Shown in pieces: positions 29,440-37,153 of a stretch of DNA of 64,000 nt; within the stretch, counting starts at the first letter, position 1; each line of letters opens with the position of its first letter. Location of the stretch: positions 1,674,001 to 1,738,000 of the forward strand of contig NZ_CP073096.1 of assembly GCF_030503735.1 (NCBI RefSeq), read 5' to 3'. This DNA comes from Corynebacterium tuberculostearicum. Lineage in GTDB: Bacteria > Actinomycetota > Actinomycetes > Mycobacteriales > Mycobacteriaceae. The notes beneath the pieces are model-generated. The model saw only the letters and a list, made by a program, of their open reading frames with translations. It ran no database searches and was not told the origin of the DNA. The position numbers and the translations under genes are program-made.

Positions 29440-30330
29440 ATGACTGATTCCTGCGTGTCACTTGGCCCCCACCCCGCCGGCGCCTCCCGCCCTACCCGCG
29501 CCGGCGGCGACCAATCACGCACCGCGGCGTTTTTCGATCTCGATAAAACCATCATCGCTACCTCCTCGGCCTATGCTTTTGGCCGCGAATTCCTACACAA
29601 TGGGCTCATCTCCCCGGCAGAGGCTCTCCAGCTCTCGTTGGCCAAGGCCAGCTATATGTTCTCTGGCCTCTCTAGCGAAGGCATGGACACTACCCGAGAT
29701 CAGCTCACCGCGATGGTCACCGGCTGGTCTGTGGACGAGGTACGCAGCATTGCCCGAGAGACCATGCACCACGTGGTCACCCCCTCCATTTATGCCGAGG
29801 CCCGCGAGCTTATCCGTGCCCACCGCGCCGCTGGACACCACGTGGTCATCGTCTCTGCCTCGGCCGCCGTGTTGGTGGATATCATCGCGGAGGAACTCGG
29901 AGTCGAGCACGTCATCGCCACGGAATTAGCAGAAGAAGACGGGCGTTTTACCGGCGAGGTGCTCTTTTATTGCAAGGGCCAGAACAAAGCAGTCGCACTG
30001 GAGCGCACCGCGGCCGCAGAAGATATCGATATGCGCACCAGCTACGCCTACTCGGATTCCGCTACGGATATCCCCATGCTGGAAAAGGTGAGCCACCCAG
30101 TAGCGGTCAACCCAGACCGGCAACTAAAGCGCCACGCCCTCGCCCACGAGTGGGAAATCCGCTCCTTTAAGGACCCCGTACCGCTCCTGCCTGCTCCCAC
30201 CGCCAAGGAAATTGGGATCGGCGCCTCCGTCTTGGCAGGCACTGCGGCGGTAATCGGTGCCGGGCTGTGGCTAGCACAGCATCCGGGCCGCCCTGGCCCG
30301 CCTAAGCGGGGTCCACGGCGCGCGTCCTAG
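29440..30330 (+). CDS. HAD-IB family phosphatase (Rv3661 type)
   Basis: A 296-residue HAD-superfamily subclass IB hydrolase, related to phosphoserine phosphatase. Motif I is AAFFDLDKTI (Asp nucleophile), motif II VIVSASAAVLV, motif III the Lys in CKGQNKAVAL, motif IV YSDSATDIPML. A hydrophobic C-terminal segment (IGASVLAGTAAVIGAGLWLA) may anchor it to the membrane. I prefer the ATG at 29440, 18 bases after a TACACT -10 box, over the longer frame at 29362. The substrate is unknown. It overlaps the convergent gene by four bases. Confidence 0.88.
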   Translation: MTDSCVSLGPHPAGASRPTRAGGDQSRTAAFFDLDKTIIATSSAYAFGREFLHNGLISPAEALQLSLAKASYMFSGLSSEGMDTTRDQLTAMVTGWSVDEVRSIARETMHHVVTPSIYAEARELIRAHRAAGHHVVIVSASAAVLVDIIAEELGVEHVIATELAEEDGRFTGEVLFYCKGQNKAVALERTAAAEDIDMRTSYAYSDSATDIPMLEKVSHPVAVNPDRQLKRHALAHEWEIRSFKDPVPLLPAPTAKEIGIGASVLAGTAAVIGAGLWLAQHPGRPGPPKRGPRRAS

Positions 30331-31037
30331 GCCGCTCGGGCGATCGCATCCGCCTCTTTGCCGCCAGCGGTCCAGGCGGCGAGGTGGGTTGCGAGGGTGT
30401 CGGCAAGCGCGGTGCGGTAATTGTCCACAGCGGCAGCGTACTCGGCGCGGTGGCGGGTGTAGTAGACCTCGGGGACGGCGAAACCACGCGGGTCAAAGCC
30501 CGTATGCACCGCAGTGAGGCGGGCAGCTACGCGGGCCACAAGGCCGCTGCGGGGTCCGAAGAACTGGCCGGCGGCTATTTCCGCATGAACCACGCTGGGC
30601 AATAAGAGATCGAAGGCGGGGCCACTGCCTTGCGCAATGAGTCGGGCAATTCCCTGCAGGCGCGCACTCTCGCCGGCAGGAATGCCGGTGCCTCCGGCAG
30701 CGACGTCGATGCGCGCCAGCACCTGCAGCGGTGCCCGGGCAAAGGAACGCACCGTGGCATCCAGGAGCTCCGGCGCGGCTACGGAATAGGCGCTGATGGC
30801 GCTGGCAAGCGGGCCTTCTTCTATATCTTCCGGGCTCGGTTGCCGGGGAATGGCATGGCCGTCGAGGGCCACGCTGGCGCGAGCGCCGCGCATGAGGGAC
30901 TCCGCGGAGATAACCTCATACTTGCGCAATCCTGCAGGTCGGCGGTGTGCCCGAGCGATGGTGGCGGCGGCGTTCTCTGCACTTTCTTTCACCCCCGGCA
31001 GGCGAAATAACGGGGATAACGCGTCATTTTCTGACAT
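30327..31037 (-). CDS. Conserved actinobacterial protein, Rv3662c-like
   Basis: A 236-residue protein conserved at this chromosomal place in Corynebacteriales. The N-terminal half (LRKYEVISAESLMRGARASVALDG) recalls the start of Fic-type proteins, but the HPFxxGNGR active-site motif is absent, so I do not assign AMPylation. The C-terminal half is helical and Ala-rich. The ATG at 31037 is placed seven bases after TATCCT (31045-31050, minus strand), the leaderless pattern, and is preferred to the ATG two codons upstream. Function unknown. Confidence 0.7.
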   Translation of the reverse strand: MSENDALSPLFRLPGVKESAENAAATIARAHRRPAGLRKYEVISAESLMRGARASVALDGHAIPRQPSPEDIEEGPLASAISAYSVAAPELLDATVRSFARAPLQVLARIDVAAGGTGIPAGESARLQGIARLIAQGSGPAFDLLLPSVVHAEIAAGQFFGPRSGLVARVAARLTAVHTGFDPRGFAVPEVYYTRHRAEYAAAVDNYRTALADTLATHLAAWTAGGKEADAIARAA

Positions 31038-31086
31038 ATCCATTAGGATAGCCGTGGAAGTCCCTAAGCATGCGTGGCACCATGGG

Positions 31087-31108
31087 ATAATAATGATTCC
31101 ATTATTAT
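31087..31108. repeat. AT-rich inverted repeat upstream of the holin-like gene
   Basis: ATAATAATG (31087-31095) and CATTATTAT (31100-31108) form a perfect 9-base inverted repeat with a four-base spacer, in a window that is otherwise GC-rich. It lies between two divergent genes and could be an operator; no binding protein is known to me. Confidence 0.45.
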
Positions 31109-31151
31109 TGGGGACATTACAAGGTTTAGATAAACGCGAGGAGAAATATTC

Positions 31152-31655
31152 GTGAGCAACGATGGACTTTTTACTGACGGTACCGATCGATTCGCACCGA
31201 AAGTGAACTCAATTCCTTTGAGTGACGTGGATACATCCTCGTCCGAGACCTCGGTGGGCCAGCTGGTCTCTAATGCCACCGAGCAGATGTCCCAGCTCGT
31301 GCGCTCCGAGGTGGAGCTGGCAAAGACCGAGCTGGCAGAGTCCGCAAAGAAGGGCGGCATCGGTGCTGGCCTCTTTGGTGGCGCCGGCACCATCGCGCTG
31401 TATAGCTCCTTCTTCTTTTTCTTCTTCTTGGCAGAGCTCCTCGCCATCTGGCTGGACCGCTGGGCTGCGTTCCTGATCGTCTTCTTGATCATGATCGTCC
31501 TCGCCGGCATCTTGGCATTCGTGGGCTTGAAGAATGTCAAGCAGGTTAAGGCACCGCAGAAGACAATTGACTCCACCAAGGAGTTGAAGAACCTGGTTCC
31601 GGGCAAGGCACAGAAGTCCCTGAACCGGAAGAATACCCACGGCCTCTACACCTAA
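31152..31655 (+). CDS. Phage holin-superfamily membrane protein (conserved actinobacterial)
   Basis: A 167-residue protein with two adjacent membrane segments (IGAGLFGGAGTIALYSSFFFFFFLAELLAI and WAAFLIVFLIMIVLAGILAFVGL, residues 75-130) and an amphipathic N-terminal part (SNATEQMSQLVRSEVELAKTELAESAKKGG) typical of the putative actinobacterial holin-like/DUF1469 family. The name does not imply a phage; these are core chromosomal genes located near marP. GAGGAG precedes the GTG start by eight bases. A good terminator follows. Function not established. Confidence 0.8.
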   Translation: MSNDGLFTDGTDRFAPKVNSIPLSDVDTSSSETSVGQLVSNATEQMSQLVRSEVELAKTELAESAKKGGIGAGLFGGAGTIALYSSFFFFFFLAELLAIWLDRWAAFLIVFLIMIVLAGILAFVGLKNVKQVKAPQKTIDSTKELKNLVPGKAQKSLNRKNTHGLYT

Positions 31656-31708
31656 ACCGGCATCCCGCCACACGCACGAACCACGCCACGCGGTCGTGTA
31701 CCCTATCC

Positions 31709-31737
31709 CCGCCCTAGCTAGCCTGGGGCGGTTTTTC
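31709..31737 (+). terminator. Rho-independent terminator after the holin-like gene
   Basis: CCGCCC (31709-31714) pairs with GGGCGG (31726-31731) and is followed by a run of five T. The structure lies 54 bases after the stop codon and before the hydrolase gene. Confidence 0.8.
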
Positions 31738-31791
31738 TGTACTTTATCCTTTTCTCTACCGTTTCGGCCCCGACTATAGAAAGGCGGCACC

Positions 31792-32706
31792 ATGGCCTTT
31801 GCACCCCTGCCTCCCTCAACGGTGGAGCTGGAGGGCCCGTACGCGCATGAATTCGTTCACACCCGCGGCATCCGCTTGCACGTAGCCACGGCGGGCGATA
31901 GCTCGCGGCCGCTTGTTCTGCTCATTCACGGGGCCTTTGGCGGATGGTTCGATTTCCAGGACGTCATTGCGCCGCTCGCGCAGCGCGGTTTCCACGTCGC
32001 GGCGGTAGATATGCGCGGCTTTGGCATGTCCGATAAGCCGCCCATTGATGCAGGACAAGATATCCGCACCTTGGTGGGGGATATCAGCGGGCTCATCCAG
32101 GCTTTGGGCCACGACGATGCCTTTGTGGTGGGCGCCGATACCGGCGGCGCCGTGGCTTGGTGCTTGGCCGCCGAGCGCCCCGCTCGGGTGCGCGGCCTGG
32201 CTTCTATTTCCGCCGCCCACCCGGTAGATCTGCGCCGCGCAATTGCTGCCCGGCCGTGGGATTTTGGCTGGATCAACCTGCGCTCACTGCTGTGCCGGCT
32301 GCCGCGCGTCACCCGCGCACACAACCTTTTGCTCAGCCCGCGCGCCTACCGCAAGGAGCTGGAGCTAGATACGGGGCCTTCGCTTGGCGACGCCGCCCTA
32401 GACCGCATCCTCGACCTTCGCCTGCGCGCCTCCCAAATCGGCAGCGTGCGCCGCGGAATCTTGTGGAACCACCGCATGCGCACCGCCGTCGTTCCTTTTA
32501 CCTGGGTGGAGCTAGCCGTGGAGCGGCCCGTGCTTTTCATACACGCCCAACAGCGCCTCTGGCACCCCGTTGTCCGCCGCGCCGCCCTGCGCGCCCGCCG
32601 CGGCTTTACCGCCACCACCATCCCCGGCGCGAAGAACCTCCCGCATCTGGAAGCCCCTAAGGAATTTGTCTCCGCGCTGGCAGCGTGGCTGCAGGAAAAT
32701 AGTTAG
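31792..32706 (+). CDS. Alpha/beta hydrolase, epoxide hydrolase-like (EphE)
   Basis: A 304-residue alpha/beta hydrolase in the position of mycobacterial ephE (Rv3670). LIHGAFGGWFDF is the oxyanion region. The nucleophile elbow VVGADTGGAVAW carries an Asp instead of a Ser, the mark of epoxide hydrolases and dehalogenases. A cap domain follows, and LPHLEAPKEF holds the catalytic His near the end. The substrate is not known. AAGGCGGC lies just before the ATG. The stop overlaps the end of the convergent marP gene by four bases. Confidence 0.87.
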   Translation: MAFAPLPPSTVELEGPYAHEFVHTRGIRLHVATAGDSSRPLVLLIHGAFGGWFDFQDVIAPLAQRGFHVAAVDMRGFGMSDKPPIDAGQDIRTLVGDISGLIQALGHDDAFVVGADTGGAVAWCLAAERPARVRGLASISAAHPVDLRRAIAARPWDFGWINLRSLLCRLPRVTRAHNLLLSPRAYRKELELDTGPSLGDAALDRILDLRLRASQIGSVRRGILWNHRMRTAVVPFTWVELAVERPVLFIHAQQRLWHPVVRRAALRARRGFTATTIPGAKNLPHLEAPKEFVSALAAWLQENS

Positions 32707-33899
32707 TGGGCGACGCACTCGCCGGTATCAACCGGGTAGGTTAGCTGCGTGAGGTCTCCGATCTGGCCATTGACTTCATCGGCAGTTAGCGCATAACCGG
32801 TCTCGGCGTCATCCACGGAGGCACCAAAAACCACGCCTAAGACCTCGCCGGCGGTATTGACCAGCGGTCCGCCCGAATTTCCCTGCTGGATGCTGCCACG
32901 CACGGTATAGGAATCGCGTTCCACATGGCCATGAGAATAAATATCCGGCCCGGAAATGGTGATGCGGTCGCGCACGCGCGCCATCTCGGCGTCGAAAGGC
33001 CCGGAGTACGGAAAGCCCATCACCATGGCGTCATCACCCGTCTGCGCTGGGTCTTGCGCCCACGGCAACGGATCAATGCCGAGGTCACGCGAATGCAGCA
33101 CCGCCACATCCACATCGGGGTTGTAATAAACCACGGTGGCATCTTTTAGCCCCAGCTTGGTATCTAGGCGCACGGTCTGCGTGCCGGCTACCACGTGGGC
33201 ATTGGTGATCACGTAGTCATCGGCTGCCACAAAGCCTGAGCCCATGAGGCGGCGGGAACACTCTTCGGCGTCGCCAAGCACGTGAATGATGGACGGCCGC
33301 ATGCGCCGCACCAGCTCTGGATCCTGTACGTCCGGATCCGGCTCTTCTACTTCCTCGGTGCTGATGGAATTTTGCCATGGCGAGACCAGCGGCGGCAGGC
33401 CGGACTCATTGAGCATAGCTGCCACGCCATTGGGCAGCGACGCTACCTGCGCCGGCGCGGCCGAGTTGAGGTTGCTCAAGATGCGCGAATCACGCAGGCC
33501 TTGGCCAGCGGCTCCGCCCAGATTGGTGGCCACGGGGATGGAAATTAACCAGATCACCACTAGGGCGGCAAAGGCTTGGAATACCGCGCCCACCACGGAG
33601 TCGAGGCGCTGCGTCTTTCTCGCCTTCATGCGATCGCGCACACTGCCGCCCAGCGAGGAACCGATAAGCTGGCCGATGCCCACAAAAAGCACCAGGATTC
33701 CAACCAGCAGCAGCAAGCGCAATGAGGGCTGATCCACCAAGCGCAGCGCGGCCGGTGCCACAGCGATGCCCAAGACCACCCCGGCGCCCACGCCAATGGA
33801 AGCCAGTACCGCCGCGAGGGCGCCATTGCGCCACCCGCTCAGCAGCGCCAGCAGGACGGCAAGCACAATCAGGCCGTCAACAATGAGCGCAGGAGTCAT
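32703..33899 (-). CDS. marP: MarP-family membrane serine protease
   Basis: A 398-residue protease of the acid-resistance MarP (Rv3671c) family. Four transmembrane helices of a CvpA-like domain occupy residues 1-130 (including LIVLAVLLALLSGWRNGALAAVLA). A periplasmic trypsin-like domain follows with the triad His in YVITNAHVV, Asp in NPDVDVAVLH and Ser in QQGNSGGPLVN. Cysteines in AEECSRR and in the extreme C-terminal GECVAH match the regulatory disulfide known for MarP. It is expected to be activated by acid or oxidative stress and to process cell-wall proteins. Gene order with nudix, tlpA and nth equals that of mycobacteria. Confidence 0.93.
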   Translation of the reverse strand: MTPALIVDGLIVLAVLLALLSGWRNGALAAVLASIGVGAGVVLGIAVAPAALRLVDQPSLRLLLLVGILVLFVGIGQLIGSSLGGSVRDRMKARKTQRLDSVVGAVFQAFAALVVIWLISIPVATNLGGAAGQGLRDSRILSNLNSAAPAQVASLPNGVAAMLNESGLPPLVSPWQNSISTEEVEEPDPDVQDPELVRRMRPSIIHVLGDAEECSRRLMGSGFVAADDYVITNAHVVAGTQTVRLDTKLGLKDATVVYYNPDVDVAVLHSRDLGIDPLPWAQDPAQTGDDAMVMGFPYSGPFDAEMARVRDRITISGPDIYSHGHVERDSYTVRGSIQQGNSGGPLVNTAGEVLGVVFGASVDDAETGYALTADEVNGQIGDLTQLTYPVDTGECVAH

Positions 33900-33954
33900 G
33901 GGAGGGGGTTCTTTCTATTTGTGGTGAGTCGTACACGTACCGCGGTACAAGCGG

Positions 33955-34656
33955 TTAGGACATCTTCTCATTATTTCGGGAGTTTTTAAGGGAGTCACGC
34001 AGGTCCATGACCGAATTAGTATCCCACGGCACGCTCCACCCAGAATGCTGCAAGAGCGCTGAAAGCACCCCGGCGGTAAAGCCCCAGATGACGTAGCCAT
34101 TGGCGTGAAACGCTGGCCCTTGCCATTTCCGAAAGCCCACCACAAAGCGATTGTGCGGATCGGCTAACTCCCGGATGGGAACGAAAAAGACATCATCGGT
34201 TTCATCGGGGCTGGCGGGATAGACCTCCCCCGGCTGGGTCCAATGCGCCAAAATCGGGCTTACGGGGTTGCCGGTGGCGCGAATATGCAACTGATCCCAC
34301 TGCTCCAGCGGGGTGACCGAGTTGCGCTGCAGATCCGTTTCTTCCCAAGCTTCTCGCAGCGCAGTATCCACCAGCGAGGTATCCGCGGGGTCCCGCCTGC
34401 CGCCGGGGAAGGCAATCTGACCCGAATGCGAACGCATGGACGGCGAGCGGTGTGTAAGCAAAATGCTGCCGTCCTCTGAGCTCTTGCCGCTTAGGAGCAT
34501 GAGCACGGCGGCCTCCCGCTTGACCGGTACCTGGATATTGGTGCCATTGAGGGACGAGGCTTGGCGGTTGCCAATGAGTTCTTGCACCTGGCTAGGGTCT
34601 ACCCCCAGCGCCGGCTTGAGCCAGGCAGGCGCGCGCTCAGGAAGGAGTTGGCTCAT
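33955..34656 (-). CDS. CoA pyrophosphatase-type NUDIX hydrolase
   Basis: A 233-residue NUDIX enzyme. The NUDIX box runs FPGGRRDPADTSLVDTALRE with AWEETDL following, and the UPF0035/CoA-type signature upstream (LLTHRSPSMRSHSGQIAFPGG) marks it as a coenzyme A diphosphatase-like member, which splits CoA to 3',5'-ADP and 4'-phosphopantetheine. Activity on CoA is inferred. The start ATG overlaps the tlpA stop by four bases, so the two are translated together. It corresponds to Rv3672c in position. Confidence 0.88.
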   Translation of the reverse strand: MSQLLPERAPAWLKPALGVDPSQVQELIGNRQASSLNGTNIQVPVKREAAVLMLLSGKSSEDGSILLTHRSPSMRSHSGQIAFPGGRRDPADTSLVDTALREAWEETDLQRNSVTPLEQWDQLHIRATGNPVSPILAHWTQPGEVYPASPDETDDVFFVPIRELADPHNRFVVGFRKWQGPAFHANGYVIWGFTAGVLSALLQHSGWSVPWDTNSVMDLRDSLKNSRNNEKMS

Positions 34657-35216
34657 GCCGCTAGCGCCTCCTCCACGGCATGCTCAATTTCCGCTGCGGA
34701 GCTAAATGGCTGCGCAAATTGCTTGCGTACCTCGCCGTCCTCGAGCACCACGGTTACCGGTACCACCCCCGGCAGGCCCAGTTCACCGGCAAAGCTATTA
34801 TCCGGGTCTTGGAAGCTCGGCAAATCCACCCCCAAATCATTCAAGAAGGCCGCGCCGTTGCCCGCATTCTTATCCGCGTGCACGCCCACCACCTGCCACT
34901 GTGGGTGCTTGTCCGCCACGTGCTGCAGGTAGGGCAGCTCCGCGCGGCATGGCTCGCACCACCATGCCCAAACATTGACCACGGTCACGCCTTCATCAGC
35001 ACGCTTTCCGGCGGCTTGCCCACCCAGGCAGTCCAACTCTACCCCTGCCACGGTGCCGGCTGGGCAGTCCGGACGCTGGGGGACTTCTTGCGGAACAGCC
35101 TCGCTTGACGACGCCTCCTTATCTGCGTCCCCACCCCGCAACTGCGAAACCCCCGCTACCGCAATAACGGCAATGAGGATCGCGGCAATCACCGTGCCAA
35201 GGACGTATTTCTTCAT
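34653..35216 (-). CDS. Membrane-anchored TlpA/ResA-like thioredoxin
   Basis: A 187-residue extracytoplasmic thioredoxin-like protein. An N-terminal anchor (YVLGTVIAAILIAVIAVAGV) is followed by an acidic linker and a redoxin domain with the active site WAWWCEPCRAELP. Family members reduce or exchange disulfides of envelope proteins. An extra cysteine pair (RPDCPAG and ELDCLGG) precedes the active site. The ATG at 35216 lies six bases after TAGGCT (35223-35228, minus strand), suggesting a leaderless message. Next to it lies marP, whose activity depends on a disulfide, which could be a substrate; this is inference. Confidence 0.9.
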   Translation of the reverse strand: MKKYVLGTVIAAILIAVIAVAGVSQLRGGDADKEASSSEAVPQEVPQRPDCPAGTVAGVELDCLGGQAAGKRADEGVTVVNVWAWWCEPCRAELPYLQHVADKHPQWQVVGVHADKNAGNGAAFLNDLGVDLPSFQDPDNSFAGELGLPGVVPVTVVLEDGEVRKQFAQPFSSAAEIEHAVEEALAA

Positions 35217-35225
35217 ACCGTTAGC

Positions 35226-35882
35226 CTAGCGCCCACTAGCTGCTGGACACATATCCCGCAGCACGCACGCACCACATGCCGGCGTGCGCGCATGGCATAC
35301 CTGACGCCCATGAAAGATCACGCGGTGCGAAAACATCGTCCATTCTTCTTCCGGCAGCAGCTTAGCGATGTCCCGCTCAATCTTTACCGGCGTCTTCTCC
35401 CCCGTCAGGCCAAGTCGCTGCATGAGGCGGCCGAAGTGGGTGTCCACCGTCAGCCCGGGAATCCCGAAGGCATTACCTAGCACCACCAGCGCCGTCTTCC
35501 GGCCTACGCCGGGCAGGCTGGTGAGTTCCTTTACCGTGCGTGGGACCTCACCTTCAAAATCTGCCACCAGCTTCTCCCCGATGCCCAAGAGGTGCCCCGC
35601 TTTGGCGCGCTGAAAGCCCAGCGGCCGCAGGATGCCTTCCAGATCAGCCCGCTGCGCCGCTGCATAATCCGCAGCCTCTGGGTAGCGGGCGAAAAGCTCT
35701 GGGGTCACCGAATTCACGCGCTCATCCGTGCACTGGGCAGAAAGAACCGTGGCCACCAATAGCTGCAGCGGGGAATCATAGTCCAACGCGCAACGCGCAT
35801 CCGGGTACTTCCGTGTCAAGCGCCGATTGATCTCCGGCGCCCTAAGCTCCGGCGCGCTGGCCGCTGACAGTGCTGAATTCAT
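35226..35882 (-). CDS. nth: Endonuclease III
   Basis: A 218-residue DNA glycosylase/AP lyase for oxidised pyrimidines. LVATVLSAQCTDERVN is the family signature near residue 47. The helix-hairpin-helix LPGVGRKTALVVL contains the catalytic Lys, and VDTHFGRL the Asp. The C-terminal 4Fe-4S loop C-x6-C-x2-C-x5-C (CHARTPACGACVLRDMC) is complete. TAAGCT seven bases before the ATG (35890-35895, minus strand) indicates a leaderless start. It is divergent from a membrane micropeptide and glxR, and its promoter is shared with theirs. Confidence 0.95.
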   Translation of the reverse strand: MNSALSAASAPELRAPEINRRLTRKYPDARCALDYDSPLQLLVATVLSAQCTDERVNSVTPELFARYPEAADYAAAQRADLEGILRPLGFQRAKAGHLLGIGEKLVADFEGEVPRTVKELTSLPGVGRKTALVVLGNAFGIPGLTVDTHFGRLMQRLGLTGEKTPVKIERDIAKLLPEEEWTMFSHRVIFHGRQVCHARTPACGACVLRDMCPAASGR

Positions 35883-35910
35883 GGGCTTAAGCTTAGTAGA
35901 CTAGGAAAAC

Positions 35911-36000
35911 ATGATTTCACTCGTGATTCTGGTACCGCTTGCCATCGCCCTTTTTGCCCTTTTGATGGAAAAGCTCGAAGCAGTCGTTTTTGCTGACTAG
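35911..36000 (+). CDS. 29-residue single-pass membrane micropeptide (Rv3675 position)
   Basis: An ATG at 35911 opens a 29-codon frame ending with TAG at 35998-36000. The peptide is almost one hydrophobic helix (starting MISLVILVPLAIALFALLM) followed by EKLEAV and a short end. AGGA lies four bases before the ATG and TAGACT (35897-35902) eight bases before, so both a ribosome binding site and a possible leaderless promoter are present. In mycobacteria the gene between nth and crp is also a small membrane protein (Rv3675), which supports a real gene. Function unknown. Confidence 0.6.
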   Translation: MISLVILVPLAIALFALLMEKLEAVVFAD

Positions 36001-36048
36001 GCTGTAAACCCGCTGGCCAGACTCCTGCACTAGCACGATTTGAGTTTC

Positions 36049-36098
36049 TATAATGTGACCAAATTTTCACTGAAGTACCAAAAGTGACCAATTACACT
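36049..36098 (+). promoter_or_regulatory. glxR promoter with GlxR-like operator
   Basis: A perfect TATAAT lies at 36049-36054. Downstream at 36083-36098 AGTGACCAATTACACT keeps the GTGA-N6-ACAC core of the GlxR consensus TGTGANNTANNTCACA, at about +22 relative to the expected start. A site there would repress, giving autoregulation by the cAMP-GlxR complex. A second possible -10 (TAAGAT, 36100-36105) overlaps its end. Confidence 0.55.
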
Positions 36099-36151
36099 GT
36101 AAGATGAAACGCGTTACACAGTGACCCTGCTTGTTCCGCATTGTCGAGTGC

Positions 36152-36202
36152 ATGAAAGACCGCACCCAGATGTGGCGCAAGCTCATCTATGGACTTTCGT
36201 AG
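36152..36202 (+). CDS. Possible 16-residue upstream ORF in the glxR leader
   Basis: ATG 36152 to TAG 36200 encodes MKDRTQMWRKLIYGLS, ending 21 bases before the glxR start. It has no good ribosome binding site. Such a frame can arise by chance; I list it because the glxR leader is long (about 160 bases from the TATAAT promoter) and otherwise empty. Confidence 0.25.
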   Translation: MKDRTQMWRKLIYGLS

Positions 36203-36223
36203 TCGACATCCAAGGAGTAAAAC

Positions 36224-36907
36224 GTGGAAGGCGTACAGGACATTCTCTCCCGCGCCGGAATCTTCCAAGGCGTTGATCCCGTTGCAGTGCAGAACCTAAT
36301 CGAACAGATGGAGACCGTGCGCTTCCCGCGCGGAACCACCATCTTTGATGAGGGCGAGCCTGGTGACCGCTTGTACATCATCACCTCGGGCAAGATTAAG
36401 CTCGCCCGCCACGCCCCGGATGGCCGCGAAAACCTCCTCACCGTCATGGGCCCGTCCGATATGTTCGGCGAACTGTCCATCTTCGATCCGGGCCCACGCA
36501 CCTCCTCCGCAGTGTGCGTAACCGAGGTCCAGGCAGCCACCATGAACTCCGAGCTACTCAAGAAGTGGGTAGGCGACCACCCCGAAATCGCGCAACAGCT
36601 GCTGCGCGTGCTGGCCCGTCGCCTACGCCGCACCAATGCCAACCTGGCCGACCTCATCTTCACTGACGTGCCAGGCCGCGTGGCAAAGACCTTGCTGCAG
36701 CTGGCCAACCGCTTCGGCGTCCAGGAAGGCAGCGCCCTGCGTGTGAACCACGACCTCACCCAGGAAGAGATTGCCCAACTGGTCGGCGCTTCCCGCGAGA
36801 CCGTCAACAAGGCGCTGGCTACCTTCGCCCACCGCGGTTGGATCCGCCTCGAGGGCAAGTCCGTGCTCATCGTGGATACCGAGCACCTCGCCCGCCGAGC
36901 TCGCTAA
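36224..36907 (+). CDS. glxR: cAMP-responsive global regulator GlxR (CRP/FNR family)
   Basis: A 227-residue CRP-family regulator controlling carbon, respiration and many other genes in corynebacteria. The N-terminal cyclic-nucleotide domain holds the phosphate-binding cassette [18 protein letters not shown] (about residues 82-99). The C-terminal winged helix contains [20 protein letters not shown] as recognition helix-turn-helix (about residues 178-197). The start has CAAGGAG nine bases upstream. The gene is followed by a UUCG-loop terminator. The cognate cyclase gene cyaB is also in this window. The protein is nearly full length and unbroken, consistent with an essential role. Confidence 0.97.
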   Translation: MEGVQDILSRAGIFQGVDPVAVQNLIEQMETVRFPRGTTIFDEGEPGDRLYIITSGKIKLARHAPDGRENLLTVMGPSDMFGELSIFDPGPRTSSAVCVTEVQAATMNSELLKKWVGDHPEIAQQLLRVLARRLRRTNANLADLIFTDVPGRVAKTLLQLANRFGVQEGSALRVNHDLTQEEIAQLVGASRETVNKALATFAHRGWIRLEGKSVLIVDTEHLARRAR

Positions 36908-36924
36908 CAACGCGCCAGCTCACG

Positions 36925-36951
36925 ACCCCGCTTCGGCGGGGTTTCGCCGTT
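36925..36951 (+). terminator. glxR rho-independent terminator
   Basis: ACCCCGC (36925-36931), TTCG tetraloop, GCGGGGT (36936-36942), followed by TTCGCCGTTTT. The stem is 18 bases after the glxR stop. Confidence 0.85.
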
Positions 36952-36999
36952 TTCGCACCCTCCCCTTGACCAGTGCCGGCTAAGGCCGACCCCACGATC

Positions 37000-37059
37000 A
37001 CTTATGGCCACGTTATGCGCCGTTTCCCTCCGATATCCGCCGAGAGTGTGGCCATAAGT
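37000..37059. repeat. 12-bp perfect inverted repeat with 36-base spacer
   Basis: ACTTATGGCCAC (37000-37011) and GTGGCCATAAGT (37048-37059) are exact reverse complements around a 36-base interior. It lies in the intergenic space between two convergent terminators, so it is not explained by either gene. Confidence 0.6.
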
Positions 37060-37102
37060 TGCCCCTTCAGCCCAGCGGCAGCCCCCACACACCACTGCGC
37101 CT

Positions 37103-37139
37103 AAAAATTACGCCCCTCTTCCCGCGAAGAAAGAGGGGC
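37103..37139 (-). terminator. Terminator of the MBL gene (minus strand)
   Basis: On the minus strand GCCCCTCTT (37131-37139) pairs with AAGAGGGGC (37112-37120), followed by GTAATTTTTAGG, a usable T-run. It lies 15 bases beyond the stop codon at 37154. Confidence 0.85.
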
Positions 37140-37153
37140 AGATGGAGAAAAGC

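Noticed and set aside
31152..31655. Prophage remnant suggested by the holin-superfamily protein
   Set aside because: No other phage gene is near; this family is a core actinobacterial membrane protein beside marP in many genomes.
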